A stretch of DNA of 37,078 nt from Vibrio salilacus (GTDB taxonomy: Bacteria; Pseudomonadota; Gammaproteobacteria; Enterobacterales; Vibrionaceae), in the NCBI RefSeq assembly GCF_002811245.1, contig NZ_NIVQ01000026.1, positions 1 to 37,078 of the forward strand, in the 5' to 3' direction. Shown here one piece after another: positions 1 to 9,289 of this stretch; position 1 is the first letter of the stretch; each line of letters opens with the position of its first letter. The notes under the pieces are model-generated. The model was not told where the DNA came from and ran no database searches. It saw nothing but the letters and a program-made list of their open reading frames with translations. The translations under genes were made by a program, and so were the position numbers.

Positions 1-220
<220 letters not shown>

Positions 221-245
221 TCAAAAGGCAAACGTTGCTTAGAGC

Positions 246-321
<76 letters not shown>

Positions 322-334
322 ACTCAAAATAGAG

Positions 335-409
<75 letters not shown>

Positions 410-444
410 AACACGTAACTCTGTGAGCTATTTCCTTAAGAATA

Positions 445-529
445 TGGTGGAGGGGGACGGATTCGAACCATCGAAGGCAGTGCCAGCAGATTTACAGTCT
501 GATCCCTTTGGCCACTCGGGAACCCCTCC
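445..529 (-). tRNA. tyrU: tRNA-Tyr (anticodon GTA)
   Basis: An 85-nt class II tRNA on the minus strand with a long variable arm. Acceptor GGAGGGG pairs with the CCCCTCC strand, the anticodon loop CTGTAAA gives GTA, and CCA is encoded at 447-445. Length and extra arm exclude class I assignments. Confidence 0.97.
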
Positions 530-579
530 AAATTTTTATTCCATTTCTCTCGTTCTCTAAAAAGAGTTAAGCGGAAAAA

Positions 580-655
<76 letters not shown>

Positions 656-668
656 ATAAGTGGTGCGC

Positions 669-697
669 ATTCTATTGAATGATTTTCTGGCTTGCAA
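669..697 (-). promoter_or_regulatory. Sigma70 promoter of the tRNA-tufB operon
   Basis: On the minus strand the -35 hexamer TTGCAA (697-692) and -10 hexamer TAGAAT (674-669) are separated by exactly 17 bp. The -10 is followed by a GC-rich discriminator (GCGCACC) a few bases before tRNA-Thr. An A/T-rich tract at 701-720 lies where an UP element would sit. A GC-rich discriminator is the known hallmark of stringently controlled stable-RNA promoters; control here is inferred. Confidence 0.8.
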
Positions 698-860
698 TAG
701 ATAAATTAAAAAAAAATCTCTTTTTCGCTTGTTTAGTGTTTTTTGTTGGAAATTCACCCAATTTGTCAGCAAAAAATCACTTATGTCGACAATGTCATTT
801 GCAATTGTGGTCGGTTGTTGTATTTTCCCTGCTCGCACGCGTTTTCAAGTTAGGATGACT

Positions 861-1784
861 ATGACCCCGTATCTCTCTTTTAATCGTCAACAGTGGGCTG
901 AATTGCGCAATTCAGTGCCGATGACGTTATCCGAGGACGATCTCACTGAGCTTCAGGGGGTCAACGAAAGCCTGACCATGGACGAGGCAACCGAAATTTA
1001 CCTGCCGCTAGCACGATTACTCAACCTGTATGTCACCGCAAGGCAGAGTCGTAACACGGTATTAAATAACTTCCTCAGCAACCAAGAGTCAGCGCCACCG
1101 TTTATTATCGGTATCGCCGGCAGTGTTGCGGTGGGAAAAAGCACCACGGCACGTTTACTCCGAGCCCTTTTAGCCCGCTGGGATGATCATCCTAATGTCC
1201 AATTAGTTACTACCGACGGTTTTCTCTACCCGAAGAAAACCCTTGATGAACGTGGCATGATGCATCGTAAAGGTTTTCCTGAGTCTTACGATATCAAACG
1301 CTTGGTCAACTTTGTCTCAGACGTCAAAGCTGGCAAACCAAACTTGCAGGTTCCTGTCTACTCACACATTACCTATGACATTACCAATGAAGTCAAAGTG
1401 GTTGATAGACCGGATGTTCTGATCATTGAAGGGCTGAACGTGCTGCAAAGCGGCATGGACTACCCTCATGATCCACATCGAGTCTTTGTTTCAGACTTTT
1501 TAGATTTTTCTTTATATGTCGATGCCGATACTGATGTAATTGAGCAGTGGTACGTCGATCGGTTTTTAAAGTTTCGTCAAGGCGCGTTCACTAAGCCGGG
1601 CTCATACTTTAGCCACTACACCCAGCTGCCAGAGCAGCAAGCCATCGACAAAGCACACGAGATTTGGCAATCGATCAATGGCGTCAACCTCGGCCTTAAC
1701 ATTCTTCCAACCAAAGAACGGGCTCAGTTGATCCTAAAAAAAGCCCAAGACCACAAAGTCGAAGAGATTCTACTGCGTAAATAG
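861..1784 (+). CDS. coaA: Pantothenate kinase (type I)
   Basis: Phosphorylates pantothenate with ATP, the first and feedback-controlled step of coenzyme A synthesis in the cytoplasm. The P-loop GSVAVGKST is at about residues 87-95, followed by TTDGFLYP and the GFPESYD segment typical of bacterial type I CoaA. I chose the ATG at 861 (307 aa) because AGGA at 852-855 is spaced 5 nt from it and the product then begins MTPYLSF, aligning with E. coli MTPYLQF. An ATG at 855 is also in frame, and the open frame reaches back to 729, but that extension runs through the promoter region of the tRNA operon. Divergent from the tRNA operon, as in E. coli. No terminator is evident downstream. Confidence 0.95.
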   Translation: MTPYLSFNRQQWAELRNSVPMTLSEDDLTELQGVNESLTMDEATEIYLPLARLLNLYVTARQSRNTVLNNFLSNQESAPPFIIGIAGSVAVGKSTTARLLRALLARWDDHPNVQLVTTDGFLYPKKTLDERGMMHRKGFPESYDIKRLVNFVSDVKAGKPNLQVPVYSHITYDITNEVKVVDRPDVLIIEGLNVLQSGMDYPHDPHRVFVSDFLDFSLYVDADTDVIEQWYVDRFLKFRQGAFTKPGSYFSHYTQLPEQQAIDKAHEIWQSINGVNLGLNILPTKERAQLILKKAQDHKVEEILLRK

Positions 1785-1823
1785 CGATAAAAATCAAAGG
1801 GTTGGCACATTATTTGAGCTCTA

Positions 1824-2249
1824 CTATTTGGGCTCTACTCCATAATCGTTATCACCGCCAGTGCCTTTCAATAAGCCACATTCAATCAAGATCCATAAAC
1901 CACAGATAATAGCAGCAAATGAACTCATGGTTTGCAGTGTCGTCGGTGGTGCGGCTTGTACGGCCTCTCCCACTGGCATGGTCATGCGGCCAATAACCAA
2001 GGGAATATTGAGTAATAACCACCAACTTGATTTTCCTCTGTCATGCCAACGTTTGGCCGTAATCGCCAAATCGGGAATTAGCACCACCAAAAGAAAAACC
2101 GGTAAAATCAGATGGGCAATCGCAGGGAAAATGGTGTTCACACCAAGGGCAAAGCCAACAATAATGACATAATAAGCAACATTCCAAGCCCAGTAGGTTT
2201 TGCGCCCTATCCGACCTTGAAAGGAAAACAGTAATTCTTTTATCGACAT
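1824..2249 (-). CDS. DUF805 family inner-membrane protein
   Basis: A 141-residue membrane protein of the DUF805 (YhaH-like) family; biochemical function unknown. Recognisable family features are the N-terminal FQGRIGRKTYW, the central AITAKRWHDRGKSSWW and the C-terminal GTGGDNDYGV. Hydrophobic stretches at about residues 22-42, 45-65, 76-90 and 108-128 suggest three to four transmembrane segments. The tail runs against the 3' end of coaA (39 bp gap, convergent). The CHMI-family gene upstream on the same strand ends 38 bp away, so the two may be co-transcribed. The family call is solid; no role can be assigned. Confidence 0.85.
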   Translation of the reverse strand: MSIKELLFSFQGRIGRKTYWAWNVAYYVIIVGFALGVNTIFPAIAHLILPVFLLVVLIPDLAITAKRWHDRGKSSWWLLLNIPLVIGRMTMPVGEAVQAAPPTTLQTMSSFAAIICGLWILIECGLLKGTGGDNDYGVEPK

Positions 2250-2287
2250 CCTACAAACCTTTACAATACCAAACGCTACGGCGAGCG

Positions 2288-2635
2288 CTAATTAATCACT
2301 TTCTGAAAACTTTCTTTATCCATATCACGAATATTCACTGTCAAACTACGTACCTGACTGGCTTGCTGCTGTAGGACATCCATAAGCTGACGAGACAGTT
2401 CTCGTTTTTGCTCAGCATTGCGACCATCTAATAACTCAAAGCTGATATGAATAAAATCGACACTGTCGCCTTCGTCACCAATGAGCCAATTGTGGCAGCG
2501 CAATGCGCGTGATTTCACCGACCCGACATCAAACAGACCAGATTGCAAAGCCACTTGATGTAAGTCTGCTAACAACCCTTGCACATTGACACGTTGATCA
2601 ACAGAGTTGGAGTATTCCATGACTAGATTGGGCAT
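2288..2635 (-). CDS. 5-carboxymethyl-2-hydroxymuconate isomerase family tautomerase
   Basis: A 115-residue protein resembling the CHMI (HpaF/HpcD) group of the tautomerase superfamily, whose founding members isomerise CHMS-pathway intermediates in homoprotocatechuate breakdown. I chose the ATG at 2635 because GAGGA sits 5 nt upstream and because the product then starts MPNLVMEYS, exposing the Pro-1 that tautomerases use as catalytic base after Met removal. The open frame continues 12 codons further upstream, but those would bury Pro-1. The SxLR-CHNW segment and FIHISFELLDGR segment match the family. No other homoprotocatechuate genes are nearby, so the true substrate is unknown. Confidence 0.85.
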   Translation of the reverse strand: MPNLVMEYSNSVDQRVNVQGLLADLHQVALQSGLFDVGSVKSRALRCHNWLIGDEGDSVDFIHISFELLDGRNAEQKRELSRQLMDVLQQQASQVRSLTVNIRDMDKESFQKVIN

Positions 2636-2850
2636 AGTATTCCTCAAATATAAGAGCGTTTCACGATACAAGACAATAACTCTTCACTATTAACAACTTT
2701 TATCACTAATGCCGAGGCACTTTGACCTAATCTGCATGATGGATCACTGATAGCGCTCGGATTCAAACTATATATGTGCCGTGACTACTCCAACCAATCG
2801 GTGATATCCGGGTAAGACATGACGGTAATCATGATCTAAGCGATTTTATC

Positions 2851-2859
2851 TGTTATATT
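2851..2859 (+). promoter_or_regulatory. Putative extended -10 promoter of tpiA
   Basis: TG-T-TATATT at 2851-2859 forms an extended -10 element about 48 bp before the tpiA ATG. A weak -35 (ATGATC, 2831-2836) lies 17 bp upstream. Supported by motif only. Confidence 0.4.
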
Positions 2860-2906
2860 CTTACGAAGATTTTTTACATTAATTGATTAAATACGGAGAT
2901 ATTCCT

Positions 2907-3677
2907 ATGCGTCGTCCTGTAGTGATGGGTAACTGGAAACTTAATGGCAGCAAAGCAATGGTTACTGAGCTGCTGACTGGTCTTAACGCTGAACTTGAAG
3001 GCGTAGAAGGTGTTGACGTAGCCGTAGCGCCACCAGCACTTTATATTGACCTTGCTGAGCGTCTAATCGCTGAAGGCGGTAACAAGCTAATCCTTGGTGC
3101 ACAAAACACAGACCTAAACAACAGCGGTGCGTTCACTGGCGACATGTCTCCAGAAATGCTAAAAGATTTCGGTGCGACTCACATCATTATCGGTCACTCT
3201 GAGCGTCGTGAATACCACAACGAATCTGACGAGTTCATCGCGAAGAAATTCAACTTCCTCAAAGAAAACGGTTTAACGCCTGTTTTCTGTATCGGTGAGT
3301 CTGACGCGCAAAACGAAGCGGGCGAAACAGAAGCCGTTTGTGCTCGTCAAATCAACGCAGTGATCGACGCATACGGCGTTGAAGCGCTAAACGGCGCTAT
3401 CATCGCTTATGAACCAATCTGGGCTATCGGTACTGGTAAAGCAGCGACTGCTGAAGATGCACAACGTATTCACGCTTCTATCCGCGCAATGATCGCAGCA
3501 AAAGATGCCGCAGTCGCTGAACAAGTGATCATCCAGTACGGTGGTTCAGTTAAGCCAGAAAATGCACAAGCTTACTTCTCACAACCAGACATCGACGGTG
3601 CTCTAGTAGGCGGCGCAGCTCTAGATGCGAAAAGCTTCGCAGCCATTGCTAAAGCAGCGGCGGCAGCTAAAGCATAA
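2907..3677 (+). CDS. tpiA: Triosephosphate isomerase
   Basis: Interconverts dihydroxyacetone phosphate and glyceraldehyde 3-phosphate in glycolysis and gluconeogenesis. The 256-aa product has the catalytic Lys in GNWKLNG near the N-terminus, the electrophile His in IIGHSERR, the catalytic Glu in [11 protein letters not shown] (start of loop 6) and the phosphate-binding GGSVKPEN near the end. The start at 2907 gives [11 protein letters not shown], and GGAG at 2895-2898 is its RBS; an in-frame codon at 2883 is too far upstream to match the family. Strong codon bias (GGT, CGT, CCA) fits high expression. A terminator follows at 3776-3802. Confidence 0.98.
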   Translation: MRRPVVMGNWKLNGSKAMVTELLTGLNAELEGVEGVDVAVAPPALYIDLAERLIAEGGNKLILGAQNTDLNNSGAFTGDMSPEMLKDFGATHIIIGHSERREYHNESDEFIAKKFNFLKENGLTPVFCIGESDAQNEAGETEAVCARQINAVIDAYGVEALNGAIIAYEPIWAIGTGKAATAEDAQRIHASIRAMIAAKDAAVAEQVIIQYGGSVKPENAQAYFSQPDIDGALVGGAALDAKSFAAIAKAAAAAKA

Positions 3678-3775
3678 TTTTTCTCTTATTTGATGCCGTA
3701 AAGTGGTTAACGGCTCTCAAGGGCGGTGCACGATTGTCGCGTAGCGACGGCGTCAATTAATTGAAAAACTTATCT

Positions 3776-3802
3776 AAGGTCAGCTTCAGCTGGCCTTTTT
3801 TG
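3776..3802 (+). terminator. Rho-independent terminator after tpiA
   Basis: A 9-bp stem (3776-3784 with 3789-3797, one G-T pair) closed by a TTCA loop runs into a six-T tract. It lies about 100 nt past the tpiA stop and inside the open frame in front of the MATE gene, which argues that the MATE gene starts downstream of it. Confidence 0.85.
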
Positions 3803-3859
3803 TGTCTGAGACGGCAATACAGTATCCTAGCGCTTTCCGCCTTAACATTAGTCGCACTC

Positions 3860-5200
3860 ATGCAGGACAAGCACGGCCTCTTAACTGGCCCCATTCCCCT
3901 CGTACTCCGTCAAATGACCGTACCGATGACCTTCGGGATGGTCGCGATCTTAATGTTTAACTTAGTCGATACCTTCTTCATCTCATTGCTGGGCACTGAG
4001 GCTCTGGCCGCCATCAGTTACACCTTTCCGGTCACCTTTGGCGTGAACTGCATTACGATGGGAATCGGCATGGGGCTATCGACCAACATTGGTCGTCTCC
4101 TCGGTCAAGGTCAGGACCAAGACGCGGCGCGTTTCTCATCGCACGGGTTATTACTCGCCGTAGTATTGGTGACGATTGCCTCATCTATCGGCATTGTCAC
4201 GATTAAGCCGCTGTTTTTAGCTCTTGGAGCCGACGCTCAATTACTGCCTCTGATTGAACAATATATGTACATTTGGTATCTGACCATTCCGCTGTTAGTG
4301 ATCCCTATGGCTGGCAATAGTGCGATTCGTGCGACTGGCGATACCAAAACACCCGCAAAAATCATGATGCTCGCCGGACTGATTAACGGTGTACTCGACC
4401 CACTGCTTATCTTTGGTTATGGCCCGTTTCCTGAACTCGGCATCCAAGGTGCGGCGATTGCTAGTGCGTTTAGTTGGCTTGGCGCGCTGTGTGGCTCTCT
4501 ATACGTATTGGCAAAGCGCGAAAAACTGCTGGCATTACCTAAAACCACCCGCTTACTTGCTGATTGGCAACAAATATTAAAGATTGGCACCCCTGCCGCG
4601 CTATCAAATGCGCTAACACCATTATCAGGGGCGATATTAATGATGATGCTGTCGGTACATGGTACCGCTGCAGTCGCAGCCTATGGTGCAGCGCAGCGTG
4701 TTGAGTCGCTGCTTATTTTGGTCTTGATGTCGTTAACATCCGCGCTCACGCCTTTTATTGCTCAGAACATGGGCGCCAATAGCCCAGCTCGTAGCTTCGC
4801 GGGTTTATTTCTTAGCATGCGTTTCTCGATGGTGTTTCAACTGGGCATTTTCGTCATGATGGTGCCACTGAGCGTTCCGTTCGCCGCACTGTTCTCGCAA
4901 GAACAAGCGGTCAGCGATCTGCTTTGGCACTATCTATTAGTCGTGCCATTTAGTTACGGTTTTCAGGGAATTATGATGATGTTAGTGTCGGGTCTCAACG
5001 CACTCCATCAGCCTCTCAAGGCATTTCAATGGAGCTTTATGCGACTATTTTTGTTTACCTTGCCGTGTGCATGGTTAGGAAGTCAGTGGTATGACATTGA
5101 AGGGCTGTTTATCGGCATTGCCATCGGCAATATTTTCGGCGGTGTGGCAGGTTATCTCTATGCGCTCAAGCTAAGGCGACTTTACCTACATCCTGAATAA
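3860..5200 (+). CDS. MATE family multidrug/Na+ efflux transporter
   Basis: A polytopic inner-membrane exporter of the MATE family, whose members expel cationic drugs in exchange for Na+ or H+. With the ATG at 3860 it is 446 aa, the usual MATE length, with about twelve hydrophobic helices in two six-helix halves. Diagnostic stretches are VDTFFISLLGTEALAA, the small-residue motif AGNSAIRATGDTKTP and the second-half RVESLLILVLM. An open frame extends to 3761 but would pass through the tpiA terminator and adds a Cys/Arg-rich N-terminus foreign to the family. No clear RBS precedes 3860, so the start is moderately secure. The sequence resembles DinF/VmrA-type MATE proteins more than NorM, but I do not assign a subgroup. 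A bidirectional terminator follows. Confidence 0.88.
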   Translation: MQDKHGLLTGPIPLVLRQMTVPMTFGMVAILMFNLVDTFFISLLGTEALAAISYTFPVTFGVNCITMGIGMGLSTNIGRLLGQGQDQDAARFSSHGLLLAVVLVTIASSIGIVTIKPLFLALGADAQLLPLIEQYMYIWYLTIPLLVIPMAGNSAIRATGDTKTPAKIMMLAGLINGVLDPLLIFGYGPFPELGIQGAAIASAFSWLGALCGSLYVLAKREKLLALPKTTRLLADWQQILKIGTPAALSNALTPLSGAILMMMLSVHGTAAVAAYGAAQRVESLLILVLMSLTSALTPFIAQNMGANSPARSFAGLFLSMRFSMVFQLGIFVMMVPLSVPFAALFSQEQAVSDLLWHYLLVVPFSYGFQGIMMMLVSGLNALHQPLKAFQWSFMRLFLFTLPCAWLGSQWYDIEGLFIGIAIGNIFGGVAGYLYALKLRRLYLHPE

Positions 5201-5202
5201 AC

Positions 5203-5232
5203 AAAAACACCGACGCTAAAGTCGGTGCTTTT
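5203..5232. terminator. Bidirectional terminator between MATE gene and rraA
   Basis: CACCGAC (5208-5214) pairs with GTCGGTG (5221-5227) around a 6-nt loop. It is flanked by an A-run on the left and CTTTT on the right, so it can serve both the plus-strand MATE gene and minus-strand rraA. Confidence 0.85.
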
Positions 5233-5245
5233 CTAACAACGCTAA

Positions 5246-5770
5246 TTAATCGACAACGACTAATTCATCTTGCGCTTCCAGTTCAAGATCCACATCCAAC
5301 GGCTCTTGGGAGATAATGACGCCACTATTATCGGCATACAAATAATCTTCTGGCAGGAAGGTCACCCCTCCAAAGTTAACTGGAATATCAAATTCGCCAA
5401 TACCTTGCGCGGTGGCACCGACAGGAATCGACGCGATCGCCTGAATACCGATACTCATATCTTCTAACTCGTCGACTTCACGGACACAACCGTAGACGAC
5501 AATACCTTCCCAGTCATTCTCTTCGGCGAGCGAGGCAATTTCGGCATCAACCAGGGCACGGCGCAACGAGCCGCCGCCATCAATAAGTAACACGCGGCCT
5601 AAGCCATCTTGCTCAAGAAGTTGACGAATTAAGCCATTGTCTTCAAAACACTTCACTGTCGTGACTTGACCTGCGAACGATGCACATCCTCCAAAGTTGC
5701 TGAACATGGGCTCAACCACATCGACTTGCTCCATGTATATGTCGCATAAAGCAGAGGTATTGTATTCCAT
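5246..5770 (-). CDS. rraA: Ribonuclease E activity regulator RraA
   Basis: RraA binds the C-terminal region of RNase E and dampens mRNA decay; the fold is a trimeric ring related to S-adenosylmethionine:2-demethylmenaquinone methyltransferase-like proteins. The 174-aa product matches E. coli RraA along its length ([62 protein letters not shown]). It is about 13 residues longer than the E. coli protein through an acidic C-terminal tail. It lies 76 bp downstream of menA on the same strand, the conserved menA-rraA operon. Its older MenG annotation reflects this neighbourhood, not activity. Confidence 0.97.
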   Translation of the reverse strand: MEYNTSALCDIYMEQVDVVEPMFSNFGGCASFAGQVTTVKCFEDNGLIRQLLEQDGLGRVLLIDGGGSLRRALVDAEIASLAEENDWEGIVVYGCVREVDELEDMSIGIQAIASIPVGATAQGIGEFDIPVNFGGVTFLPEDYLYADNSGVIISQEPLDVDLELEAQDELVVVD

Positions 5771-5846
5771 AATATTGTTTCCCGTACCGGTCGTTATCTA
5801 GATCGAGTATATAGAGTGATTAAGTCATTGCAATGACATGTATCAT

Positions 5847-6764
5847 TTAACTGACTAGAGTTTGAGCTATAACCACTCCAGCAAACAATAAGTTAGTCAC
5901 CATCGAACATTTCACTACTACTTGCATCATCGGCGCAATTTGCGCGGGCTTTTCCGCCAACCAGACAGCTTTGCCATGTTTATAAGTGACCAGCAAACTG
6001 AATAAAAAGGGCAAACTGACCCAAAGTGGGCTTGGCTGATTTATCAGGTAAATAGCAAAAGCCAATACCGCGCCTGATAACAACACAAAGTGGTACTGTT
6101 TAGCACGCTTTTGACCCAAACGAACCGCGACGGTTTTTTTGCCGCACTGTTGGTCATTTTCAATATCGCGCATATTGTTGATATTGAGTACCGCCACCGC
6201 CAATAAACCACAGCCGATCGCAGGCAGGATCAGTTGAAGGTCGACAATACCGGTATGGAGAAAATAGGTGCCTGCCACTCCGAGCAAACCAAAAAAGAGA
6301 AACACCGAGATGTCACCAAGGCCAACATACCCATAAGGTTTGTTACCTACGGTATAGGCAATCGCGGCAATGATGGCTAAAACCCCTAAACCGATAAACG
6401 CCAAAATGCTTTGCAGGCTTTCCAGGGCATAGATGACTAACGCTAAACCAGAGATAACGGTTAGTACGACGTTGATTGCCATGGCGTACTTCATGTCTTG
6501 TTGCGTCACTGCGCCTGACTGAATTGCACGTAATGGTCCCAAGCGCTGCTCGTTATCAGTACCTTGCACCGCATCACCGTAATCGTTGGCAAGATTCGAC
6601 AAGATCTGTAATAACGTCGCCGTCAAAAATGCCAGCAGTGACACCAGCAATGAAAAATGATGAGTGGAGTACGCTAACACGCTGCCCGTTAAAATAGAAA
6701 CCAACGCCAAAGGCAAGGTTTTTGGTCGGGCGGCGTCAAGCCAAATTCTAAGAGACTGTTTCAT
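5847..6764 (-). CDS. menA: 1,4-dihydroxy-2-naphthoate octaprenyltransferase
   Basis: Attaches the polyprenyl chain to 1,4-dihydroxy-2-naphthoate to make demethylmenaquinone, at the inner membrane. At 305 aa it has the UbiA-superfamily architecture of about eight to nine helices. The first Asp-rich motif is NLANDYGDAVQGTDN (around residues 58-72) and the second is NNMRDIENDQQCGKKT (around 196-211). The N-terminus WLDAARPKTLPLAL is typical of MenA rather than UbiA. Cotranscription with rraA is likely. Menaquinone supply fits the nearby DcuB-like transporter, since fumarate respiration needs both. Confidence 0.96.
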   Translation of the reverse strand: MKQSLRIWLDAARPKTLPLALVSILTGSVLAYSTHHFSLLVSLLAFLTATLLQILSNLANDYGDAVQGTDNEQRLGPLRAIQSGAVTQQDMKYAMAINVVLTVISGLALVIYALESLQSILAFIGLGVLAIIAAIAYTVGNKPYGYVGLGDISVFLFFGLLGVAGTYFLHTGIVDLQLILPAIGCGLLAVAVLNINNMRDIENDQQCGKKTVAVRLGQKRAKQYHFVLLSGAVLAFAIYLINQPSPLWVSLPFLFSLLVTYKHGKAVWLAEKPAQIAPMMQVVVKCSMVTNLLFAGVVIAQTLVS

Positions 6765-6830
6765 AGCTACCAGTGTAGAGGCATAAGACTAAGAGTGAAT
6801 TGTGGCACATCAAAGCTCAAGCTTAAAAAC

Positions 6831-6858
6831 AAAAAAGGCCACCGAAGTGACCTTTTTT
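6831..6858. terminator. Bidirectional terminator at the efp 3' end
   Basis: A-run plus GGCCAC (6837-6842), CGAA tetraloop, GTGACC (6847-6852) and T-run. Read on the minus strand it is a good intrinsic terminator for efp, 24 bp past the stop codon. There is one C-A mismatch in the stem. Confidence 0.8.
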
Positions 6859-6881
6859 ATAAATCTTGGGCTAAGCATCGA

Positions 6882-7448
6882 TTACTTCACGCGGCCAACG
6901 TACTCGCCAGAGCGAGTATCCACTTTGATCACTTCACCAATAGAGATGAAAAGTGGCACACGTACTACCGCACCCGTTGATAATGTTGCAGGTTTACCAC
7001 CGGTGCCTTGAGTATCACCCTTAAGGCCAGGATCGGTGTCCGTCACTTCAAGTTCAACGAAATTTGGTGGTGTGACTACAATTGGGTTGCCGTTCCACAG
7101 AGTTAGCATACAAGTATTGTTTTCTACTAGCCATTTTGCACTCTCGCCAACCGCTTTTGTATCCGCCGCTATTTGCTCGAATGTTTCATTATTCATAAAG
7201 TGGTAGAATTCGCCGTCGTTATATAGATAATCTAGGTCGATATCCATTACGTCGGCAACTTCACAAGTTTCGCCAGACTTAAAGGTTTTCTCTAGCACTT
7301 TACCAGACAGAAGTTTACGAATTTTGACACGGTTGAACGCTTGGCCCTTACCTGGTTTTACGTATTCGTTTTCTAGAATTACGCAAGGCTCGTTATCAAG
7401 CATTAGTTTCAAACCGCCTTTAAATTCATTGGTGCTAACAGTCGCCAT
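6882..7448 (-). CDS. efp: Translation elongation factor EF-P
   Basis: EF-P binds between the ribosomal P and E sites and relieves stalling at polyproline stretches. The 188-aa protein has the expected three beta-barrel domains and the loop [10 protein letters not shown], in which Lys34 is the site that EpmA/EpmB beta-lysylate in E. coli. The C-terminal signature [20 protein letters not shown] is intact. The modifying enzyme gene epmB is divergent, its start only 33 bp away, which couples factor and modification enzyme. EpmA is not in this window. Codon usage is strongly biased, in line with high expression. Confidence 0.98.
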   Translation of the reverse strand: MATVSTNEFKGGLKLMLDNEPCVILENEYVKPGKGQAFNRVKIRKLLSGKVLEKTFKSGETCEVADVMDIDLDYLYNDGEFYHFMNNETFEQIAADTKAVGESAKWLVENNTCMLTLWNGNPIVVTPPNFVELEVTDTDPGLKGDTQGTGGKPATLSTGAVVRVPLFISIGEVIKVDTRSGEYVGRVK

Positions 7449-7481
7449 TTTGTCCTCTTTAAAATCTTAGAGCTTAATTGA

Positions 7482-8504
7482 ATGCCGCACATCATAACCC
7501 GAAAAGCCGAATCTGTTGAGCAAAACTGGCTCAAACAGCTAGCGAATGGGATCTCTGATCCTGAAGCGTTGCTCAAACAGCTTGAGATCGATCCCGCCCC
7601 ATGGCGAGAGGGATTTCAAGCGCGTCAGCTTTTTGCTCAGCGAGTACCGCAAAATTTTGTCGATAGAATGGAGAAAGGCAATCCATTTGATCCACTTTTA
7701 CGTCAGGTGCTACCGCTTAGTGAGGAGTTTGACGTTCATCCGGGCTACTCCAATGATCCGCTCGAAGAGCAAAACAACGCCATTCCTGGTTTGCTGCATA
7801 AGTACCACAACCGCGCGTTAATGATAGTCAAAGGAGGCTGTGCGATTAATTGCCGTTATTGCTTCCGCCGTCACTTTCCGTATCAAGACAATAAAGGCTC
7901 TAAATCAGTCTGGCTACAAGCTCTCGGTTACTTGAGTGCGCACCCAGAAATTGATGAAGTCATTCTTTCAGGCGGCGACCCACTGATGGCCAAAGATCAA
8001 GAACTGGCTTGGCTTATCGCGCAAATTGCGGACATTAAGCATATTAAACGTCTGCGTATCCACTCGCGTTTACCTGTTGTGATCCCAGCGCGAATCACTC
8101 CTTCGCTCATCGAGATGCTCAGCCACTCGCGTTTAAAAGTGGTCTTAGTAACACACATCAACCACGCCAACGAGATCAATCAAGCGCTGCGAGATGGATT
8201 AAGTCAACTCAAGCACGTTGGTGTGACCCTACTCAATCAAGGCGTGATGCTAAAAGGGGTCAATGACAGTGTTGAGGCGCAACTGGCGCTCAGTCATGCC
8301 TTATTCGATGCTGATGTCATGCCCTACTACATGCATGTGCTCGATAAAGTGCAAGGCGCGGCGCACTTCTTCATTTCTGACCAAGAGGCGAAAAACATCA
8401 TGACCGGTGTACTTGAGCAAACCTCTGGCTATTTAGTGCCGAAACTCACCCGAGAAATTGGCGGTCGGGCCAGTAAAACACCGCTTGATCTCCATCTTGA
8501 ATAG
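7482..8504 (+). CDS. epmB: EF-P beta-lysylation protein EpmB (lysine 2,3-aminomutase)
   Basis: Radical SAM enzyme that converts (S)-alpha-lysine to (R)-beta-lysine, the substrate EpmA ligates to EF-P Lys34. The 340-aa product has the 4Fe-4S triad Cys120, Cys124 and Cys127 in GGCAINCRYCFRRHF, followed by the SAM-binding GGDPL. A C-terminal PLP-type lysine is likely within GGRASKTPLDLH. It is much shorter than clostridial lysine aminomutases and matches the E. coli YjeK size. Start ATG 7482 is the first in frame. Divergent promoters for efp and epmB must share the 33-bp gap or overlap coding sequence. Confidence 0.96.
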   Translation: MPHIITRKAESVEQNWLKQLANGISDPEALLKQLEIDPAPWREGFQARQLFAQRVPQNFVDRMEKGNPFDPLLRQVLPLSEEFDVHPGYSNDPLEEQNNAIPGLLHKYHNRALMIVKGGCAINCRYCFRRHFPYQDNKGSKSVWLQALGYLSAHPEIDEVILSGGDPLMAKDQELAWLIAQIADIKHIKRLRIHSRLPVVIPARITPSLIEMLSHSRLKVVLVTHINHANEINQALRDGLSQLKHVGVTLLNQGVMLKGVNDSVEAQLALSHALFDADVMPYYMHVLDKVQGAAHFFISDQEAKNIMTGVLEQTSGYLVPKLTREIGGRASKTPLDLHLE

Positions 8505-8519
8505 CGCAATCGCCGCCAT

Positions 8520-8567
8520 CTGGTTGGCCCTTACCAACCGCGAGTAATATTTACCGTTAAGGTAAAA
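8520..8567 (+). other. Two adjacent small hairpins upstream of the mgtC-like gene
   Basis: GGTTGG (8522-8527) pairs with CCAACC (8534-8539). Eleven nt later TTTACC (8550-8555) pairs with GGTAAA (8561-8566). Neither is followed by a T-run on the plus strand, so they are not ordinary terminators of epmB. They would fall in the 5' leader of the MgtC-like gene if transcription starts upstream of 8520, which is unproven. Confidence 0.4.
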
Positions 8568-8625
8568 AAAATTTGTTCGCTCACAACGGGCTTTGTATGC
8601 ATACTCCGCGTTTTTGGAGGTCACT

Positions 8626-9120
8626 ATGCAAGCAACTTGGACTCATTATCTTGATCTCGGCCCATTCAGTTGGCTGGCACTTTTTTGTTGTGCACTCAAC
8701 GGTATTTTGATTGGTGTCGAGCGACAAACTCGTGGTAAACCTGTTGGGATTCGTACCTCGATCTTAATTATTTCGGGTACCTACTTATTCATGTCGATGG
8801 CGGTCTCTTTGTCACCGAACACTCTAGATCAAGCTCGAGTGCTCGGTCAGATCATTACTGGTGTCGGTTTTCTTGGCGCGGGTGTGATGATGACACTTGA
8901 TGGGAAAATTCACGGCGTGACCTCGGCGGCAATTATCTGGATGCTAGCAGCACTCGGTATGATGATTGGTCTGGGCTACATGCAACAATCCGTGATCATG
9001 ACTCTATTATCACTGAGCGTGCTATTGGGTGTCGATAAAGCAGAAAGTCGAATAAAAGCGCTACGTCGAGGTGTACATCAAAAATTCCAGAGCCGTAAAA
9101 TTTCTCGCCACCAACCTTAA
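8626..9120 (+). CDS. MgtC/SapB family inner-membrane protein
   Basis: A 164-aa membrane protein of the MgtC/SapB family. Founding MgtC is a Mg2+-limitation virulence factor that affects F1Fo ATP synthase; many homologues are uncharacterised. The family core is clear: a Gly-rich second helix ending IGVERQTRGKPVGIRT, then GQIITGVGFLGAGVMM, then HGVTSAAIIWMLAALGMM. About four to five transmembrane helices are predicted by eye, with a short basic cytoplasmic tail. It lacks the large C-terminal ACT-like domain of Salmonella MgtC. The start at 8626 has an excellent TTGGAGG RBS at 8614-8620; an in-frame codon at 8593 has none. It stands alone, with no mgtB or mgtA nearby. Confidence 0.88.
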   Translation: MQATWTHYLDLGPFSWLALFCCALNGILIGVERQTRGKPVGIRTSILIISGTYLFMSMAVSLSPNTLDQARVLGQIITGVGFLGAGVMMTLDGKIHGVTSAAIIWMLAALGMMIGLGYMQQSVIMTLLSLSVLLGVDKAESRIKALRRGVHQKFQSRKISRHQP

Positions 9121-9158
9121 GTCGAATAAAAGGTAAGACGCATCAGGATTTGAGTACC

Positions 9159-9200
9159 AAATTTTGATTCCCGACAAGGAATCGGCGGATAGTAAAATTT
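9159..9200. promoter_or_regulatory. Nested dyad upstream of the dcuB-like gene
   Basis: GATTCC (9166-9171) and GGAATC (9178-9183) form a perfect inverted repeat around CGACAA. It is nested within a second pair, AAATTTT on the left and AAAATTT (9194-9200) on the right. It may be an operator or the 3' hairpin of the MgtC-like mRNA. No T-run follows, and I could not match it to a known regulator site. Confidence 0.4.
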
Positions 9201-9289
9201 ACGCCTCAATAGCTATATTACCTCACATTTCGCCCCCTTCCTTTGGAGTAATATTATTGCAAATTCAGATAATACTGTAGGAAAGGATT

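Noticed and set aside
729..860. N-terminal extension of coaA from 729
   Set aside because: It overlaps the tRNA promoter region, has no RBS and does not match CoaA; 861 fits the family start.
3761..3859. N-terminal extension of the MATE protein
   Set aside because: It passes through the tpiA terminator hairpin and lacks similarity to MATE proteins.
9121..9289. FNR box for the DcuB-like gene
   Set aside because: No TTGAT-N4-ATCAA within tolerance was found by eye.
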